From Apostichopus japonicus (taxonomy: Eukaryota; Echinodermata; Holothuroidea; Aspidochirotida; Stichopodidae), in NCBI RefSeq assembly GCF_037975245.1, contig NC_092583.1, forward strand, positions 11,799,764 to 11,863,763: a stretch of DNA of 64,000 nt, written 5' to 3'. The notes beneath the pieces were generated by a model. That model did no database searches. It was not told where the DNA came from and saw nothing but the letters and a program-made list of their open reading frames with translations. Positions 59,938 to 64,000 of this stretch are shown here, piece by piece. How positions within the stretch are numbered: position 1 is the first letter of the stretch; the number at the start of each line of letters is the position of its first letter. Made by a program: the position numbers and the translations under genes.

Positions 59938-60669
59938 TCTCAATCATACCAAAAATTTTACCAACATCTGTATGTAGATCTGAGAAAGGTGGTTTCAGAT
60001 CAGCCTACCTTGGACAAGCTTCTCTAACCTGTCCTTTCAATTATCATTGTTCAAACGAGGAAACCAATGGACAGACAGTCACTGACCCTACAGTACCGTT
60101 AGAACTTTACAATTAAATTTATCAATTTACGGAAAGTTTGAACTTTGATACCCTGTGGGAGAACTTGTAGCTACATGTTCAAACAAAACAGTTTTAGAAA
60201 GACAGCATTTACCATATTCCAGTAATTGTAGAAGATACTATGCAGCGCTTAAAGAATCTAGTAGTTTAGTGGTCTGATGAGCACAGCCCCCCCCCCACCC
60301 CGTTTTTGTTTCATTTTTTTAAACAAATTGTGAACACTATTAGCAAGAATTTAAATTTCAATGGTTCCATTTCACTATAATTCTGCAAGTTGCTACCAAC
60401 CGGCCCAAAAAGAGAAAAACAATCTAAAAACTCGAACCAAGGTGCTTGAAAATATCGTATTACTGATTGATCGATGTGTGCAATACTCTGGACTTAAAAA
60501 TGTTGCATAATACAAGATTACTTCAGCAGAGAATAACACTTTTGTGAATTCTGTTTTATTTTTTAAAAAAAAATCCCACTCCTGGAATGTGACTTTCCAT
60601 ACATATAATTACCCTAACTGCTCCTCTCATCATTAACTAGAACCAGGTTCCAATTTGGTAAACAATTCC

Positions 60670-61083
60670 AATATTACACGATGTTTATCCCGCACAGGTT
60701 CTTCTTTTTAGTAGCGACCAGTTCAGTACTTGTAAACAGAATTAGGTATGGTCTAGACAGACGCCAGACATTCTTTCTTTAATTCAAGGTGATACATTTC
60801 TGGTCCTATTTACAACAAACAATCCTTGAGCCCTTTCCTTGCCTTGCTTCCAAATTCCAATCTTGTCCCTTTTTTTTCGAACATTACAGATGTGTATCCC
60901 ACACGGGTTCTACTTTACAATAGTGACCAGTTAAAAGTACGAACAGAATGAGGTATATGGTCTAGACAGACGCCAGACATTCTTTCTTTAATTCAAGGTG
61001 ATACATTTTCTGTCCTTATTTTCAACAACAAATCCTTGAGCCCTTTCCTTGCCTTGCTTCCAAATTCCAATCTTGTCTCTTTT
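60670..61083. repeat. Direct tandem duplication, 209-bp offset
   Basis: Copy 1 (about 60670-60870) and copy 2 (about 60880-61083) share long identical words, for example GTCTAGACAGACGCCAGACA at 60751 and 60960, and GCCCTTTCCTTGCCTTGCTT in both. Similarity weakens toward the left ends, with several small indels. Confidence 0.9.
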
Positions 61084-61347
61084 TGAAGATCTGTGCATTG
61101 TTGAATATCCCTGGAAGAGAAAAATGAGGTTTGTTTTCATCATTTTCCTTCCTCCCCCTTTTCATCCTCTGTATTGCTTTAACAATCCTAGAGTGTGGGC
61201 TCTTTGTAAGGAATCCTATGTATAGAAAGTGTTAACAATGGGGATCTCCCATCAGCTGGTCCACTCTGACCTCACTTTCCAAACAATCTTCTGTTCAACA
61301 GTACTCACAATTTGTGAACAGTTTATCCAAAGTCTACATTTATTTAA

Positions 61348-61390
61348 GCTTCTCGGCCTTTTGGCTAAGATCATTTGTAGTATCTGTTCC
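61348..61390 (+). ncRNA. U2 snRNA 5'-end-like sequence (fragment or chimera)
   Basis: The 43 bases starting GCTTCTCGGCCTTTTGGCTA match the highly conserved 5' end of U2 snRNA with two mismatches (CATTTG instead of CAAGTG). They include the branch-site recognition GTAGTA and the adjoining TATCTGTTC. Beyond 61390 the sequence leaves U2 completely: there is no stem IIa/IIb, no recognisable Sm site and no 3' half. Two hairpins follow instead, TTCCCTTTCGAGGGAA (61387-61402) and AGTCCC/GGGACT (61439-61458). It is most likely a truncated retro-copy, or the head of an snRNA-derived SINE. A divergent U2-like RNA is less likely. Confidence 0.6.
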
Positions 61391-64000
61391 CTTTCGAGGG
61401 AAATCGTGATACACACCCGACGATGATCACACAGTCACAGTCCCGATGCAAGGGGACTGGAGTTAAGAGCGGATCGGTCGTTTGGTTGTTTGCTTTTTGT
61501 GCCTAGGTTCTTTCCTGAGTGAATTTTCTTAAAAAGTATTTATAAGCAGACTTCCACATCACAGAGGATACAATCTAAAGTACACTCTGAGGTCAAGTTT
61601 TTCCTCAGGTTTTTCAGAGTTTTGGATTCTAGGGTACATCAAAGTATTATTTAAGTATGATCATAGCTAATTAAAGACTGGAAAACCACTTCAGAAAGCA
61701 AATGATGAGGATAAACCATGTACATGTAAGAACCAGCAGATGAAAATGAGGTTGGGTACACTTTGATCAAAGGAAGACTGAATTAGAGAAAAAACATATT
61801 GTAAAATGAAAAAGTACTACTATGCAAGTATCATATCACACATATATTATGCTGAAGGGGCTGCAGCCCCTTGCAGCCAGACTGCACAGGACATAATCTG
61901 TTGCCCTCCACAGGTTTACACAATAGGCAGCTGTAGGTCAGACTAAGAGATAATCCCTATTGTTTGACACTGACTCATCCTAGCTGAGCTAGATCTTTCA
62001 GCTGTTGACAGCGTTTCCTTTTGACAAGCTGCCTCAACGAAATACTATGAAGTTTAATTTCTTACTCAATTTATAAAGTTTAACGTTTGCAAAACTTCAC
62101 CACATAGTTCATTTATGGAGACTCCACAAGACCATATATTGATATAAATATGGATCGTAAAATACAAGTGTGTTCAAAATTCAAATGCTGTGGCAGGTGG
62201 GACTATAAAATTAAAGCGATTGTGGTCCTAACAAAAACACTGACAATGCTTTGGTATTCATCACATTATTGGTTTTATTGAATAAATTAGAATAGTTGCC
62301 TCCTTAAATATCAACAATGAGTTTCAAATGTTGAACTAAGGTATTTAAAACCACAAAATTACAAGGATGAATGGCTGGCTATACAAGTCTTTACAACCTG
62401 TGTGAGAACACACGATCATATAGACATCAAGCATTTATTGAAAACTGAACATGTGCTTAAACACAGCACGTTTTTGACTTTCTTTTTTTGTTGTTAAATT
62501 GCTCTGAACCCTATCAGCATGATATTGCATTCTAGCACGATGTCAAAAGTGATATTTTCACATATCATCTCACACTGAATAGGGTGGCTGTAAACACGTC
62601 GCTAGCCTTCCATACATGCAGTCAATGGCCTTGCGTAAGTTTCGGCCAAAAAGCAACATCTAATATACACATACAAATATATCTCTAGGCAAATGACCTC
62701 ACTGGTACAAGGGAAGCCGGTTTCACATCAACCCACCTGCCCAAACCCCTGGTGAGACAAGATGTCTAGCGGGTCACTTCTAGGGACGTCTGACTGAGAA
62801 ATCAAGCCGTTCTGTAGCCGGCTCACCTCAATGGACGACGGTTATCTGCATTTTATGTCATCATCTGCCACGTTTTAAGTTTTGTTAAATACTTGACAGT
62901 TCCCGCAATTGAGACCAACTCAGTGCATTGGAAGGGACTTATAGTACAAATAAAAAAAGGGAAGGAAAAAGTGATATGATCTACTGAATTTACTGAAATA
63001 AAAAAATGTTTCACAAATCTGCAGAGACTCAAAACTGAGTCATTAGATGATGCACATATATCCGAAACAAACAAGGTGAAATTTATCATCATCGAATATA
63101 CAGTAGAAGAATATGCCAGCCTTGCAAAAGAAGCATGTTTTGGGTTTTCTATACCCTTTACAGTATCAGTGTTTAGCACACGTTCTCTCAAAATTCGACA
63201 CAAACGTGACTGAAAGTTCCGCGTCGACCTTCCCCCCTTCCTGCCCTCTTTGTGCGAGCCGCTGGTACGACAGAGGGGGGTAGGACACGCATGCAGGTTA
63301 GGTCGAGGTTCATTACAATTATTTCTCATAAAGCATATAAATACATCATGTATGTAAATGAAAATGTAGTCTGACTGTATCACATATATAATAAGATAGG
63401 GGACACATGTTATAGTATGTGTGCTCCATGACTTCTGGCTTAATTTCTATACCACGATAAGAGTTGTACCTCAAGACACCTGCCAGTAATTTCATATCTT
63501 GATATACTGTCTCTTTTTATATGTCAGAAAACCTTTATCAACTTTATTATAGTTATAGTCGTGACTAACTTTTAAGGCAGTAAGAACAGATATTGCAATA
63601 TGTATGTGCATGGGTACTTCCACACAAAACACACAAAAAACACACAAAAATGCACAAAGTATGGAATTTCGATTCACGGTGTATTGTAGCACATGGTGGT
63701 GCAAAAGTTGGAAAATTGCATTTGAATTGTGTTACCGAATTCAGCGGATGACATGTATTCAAACAAAAAGGTTAAACTTGTAAAGGAGAGCTAGAAAGCT
63801 CAATCCCATGGACAACTGTTTAGATAGCCTTGTTATAATGCCATTGTACTAACACAATAATACATTCATAGACTGAATTCAATGAGCCATTAGTATATAG
63901 TTCGGAAGAAGAACAGTTCACGCCGACAGACACCGTGAATGACCAGCGGGCGGCTCTGTTCCCAGTTCAATCAATGCAGACTAACACAGAAACGGTGCTT

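Larger units (their letters stand above)
56887..64000. other. Sequence upstream of the signal exon, no convincing coding sequence
   Basis: This 7.1 kb lies 5' of the collagen gene's signal-peptide exon and may hold its promoter or a noncoding first exon. It contains the polypurine tract at 57056-57110, minisatellites, an hAT-like remnant, a direct duplication and a U2 snRNA-like fragment, all listed. The open frames are short and without domain features. Confidence 0.5.

Overview
This is eukaryotic DNA from a metazoan, most likely a marine deuterostome invertebrate and probably an echinoderm. Small exons with GT/AG borders are scattered through AT-rich introns, and repeat content is high (tRNA-derived SINEs, hAT-like and TTAA-flanked non-autonomous transposons, minisatellites, many poly-C/poly-G tracts). 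The echinoderm assignment is an inference from the repeats and gene structure and has not been checked against a database. No bacterial genes, CRISPR arrays or operons are present.

The window is dominated by one large minus-strand gene, of which I can reconstruct nine coding exons that join in frame. The order from 5' to 3' runs right to left. A signal-peptide exon (56762-56886) is followed by an intron of about 35 kb. Two exons then encode a thrombospondin N-terminal-like (TSPN/laminin-G-like) domain (20939-21498 and 20400-20468). An acidic, Ser-Gly-containing and Ser/Thr/Pro-rich linker follows, made of four symmetric phase-0 exons (15702-15770, 12903-13082, 10057-10233, 7948-8493). The start of a Gly-X-Y triple helix comes last (6436-6616 and 791-844). 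The gene runs off the left edge, so the rest of the collagenous region and any C-terminal domain (endostatin-like, if it is a true multiplexin) are not visible. The architecture of signal peptide, TSPN, mucin/proteoglycan-like linker and collagen fits the collagen XV/XVIII (multiplexin) family. The visible coding sequence totals 1915 nt, about 638 residues.

The introns hold most of the other identifiable features. These include a 13-bp minisatellite with a 309-bp higher-order period at the left edge (1-633), a long inverted repeat (11169-11823), a tRNA-type SINE fragment and an (ACAT)n array (12491-12830), and a foldback transposon with an 8-bp target duplication (22931-23321). Further right are a hAT-type MITE with a perfect 8-bp duplication (28101-28505), a full SINE (31195-31477), a near-perfect palindrome (35531-35614), a 22-bp minisatellite (38380-38570), a TTAA-flanked MITE (44920-45530), a second hAT-like MITE (47421-47794) and a 63-bp minisatellite (53478-53753). 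Two exon-like segments of unknown identity lie in the large intron (54752-54889 and 52852-52906). The first is phase 1-1 and could be spliced into the collagen gene without a frameshift.

Upstream of the signal exon (56887-64000) I see no convincing coding sequence. This stretch holds a strong G-quadruplex/polypurine tract (57056-57110), a 14-bp minisatellite, a degenerate hAT-like element, a 209-bp direct duplication (60670-61083) and a 43-bp match to the 5' end of U2 snRNA fused to unrelated structured sequence (from 61348).
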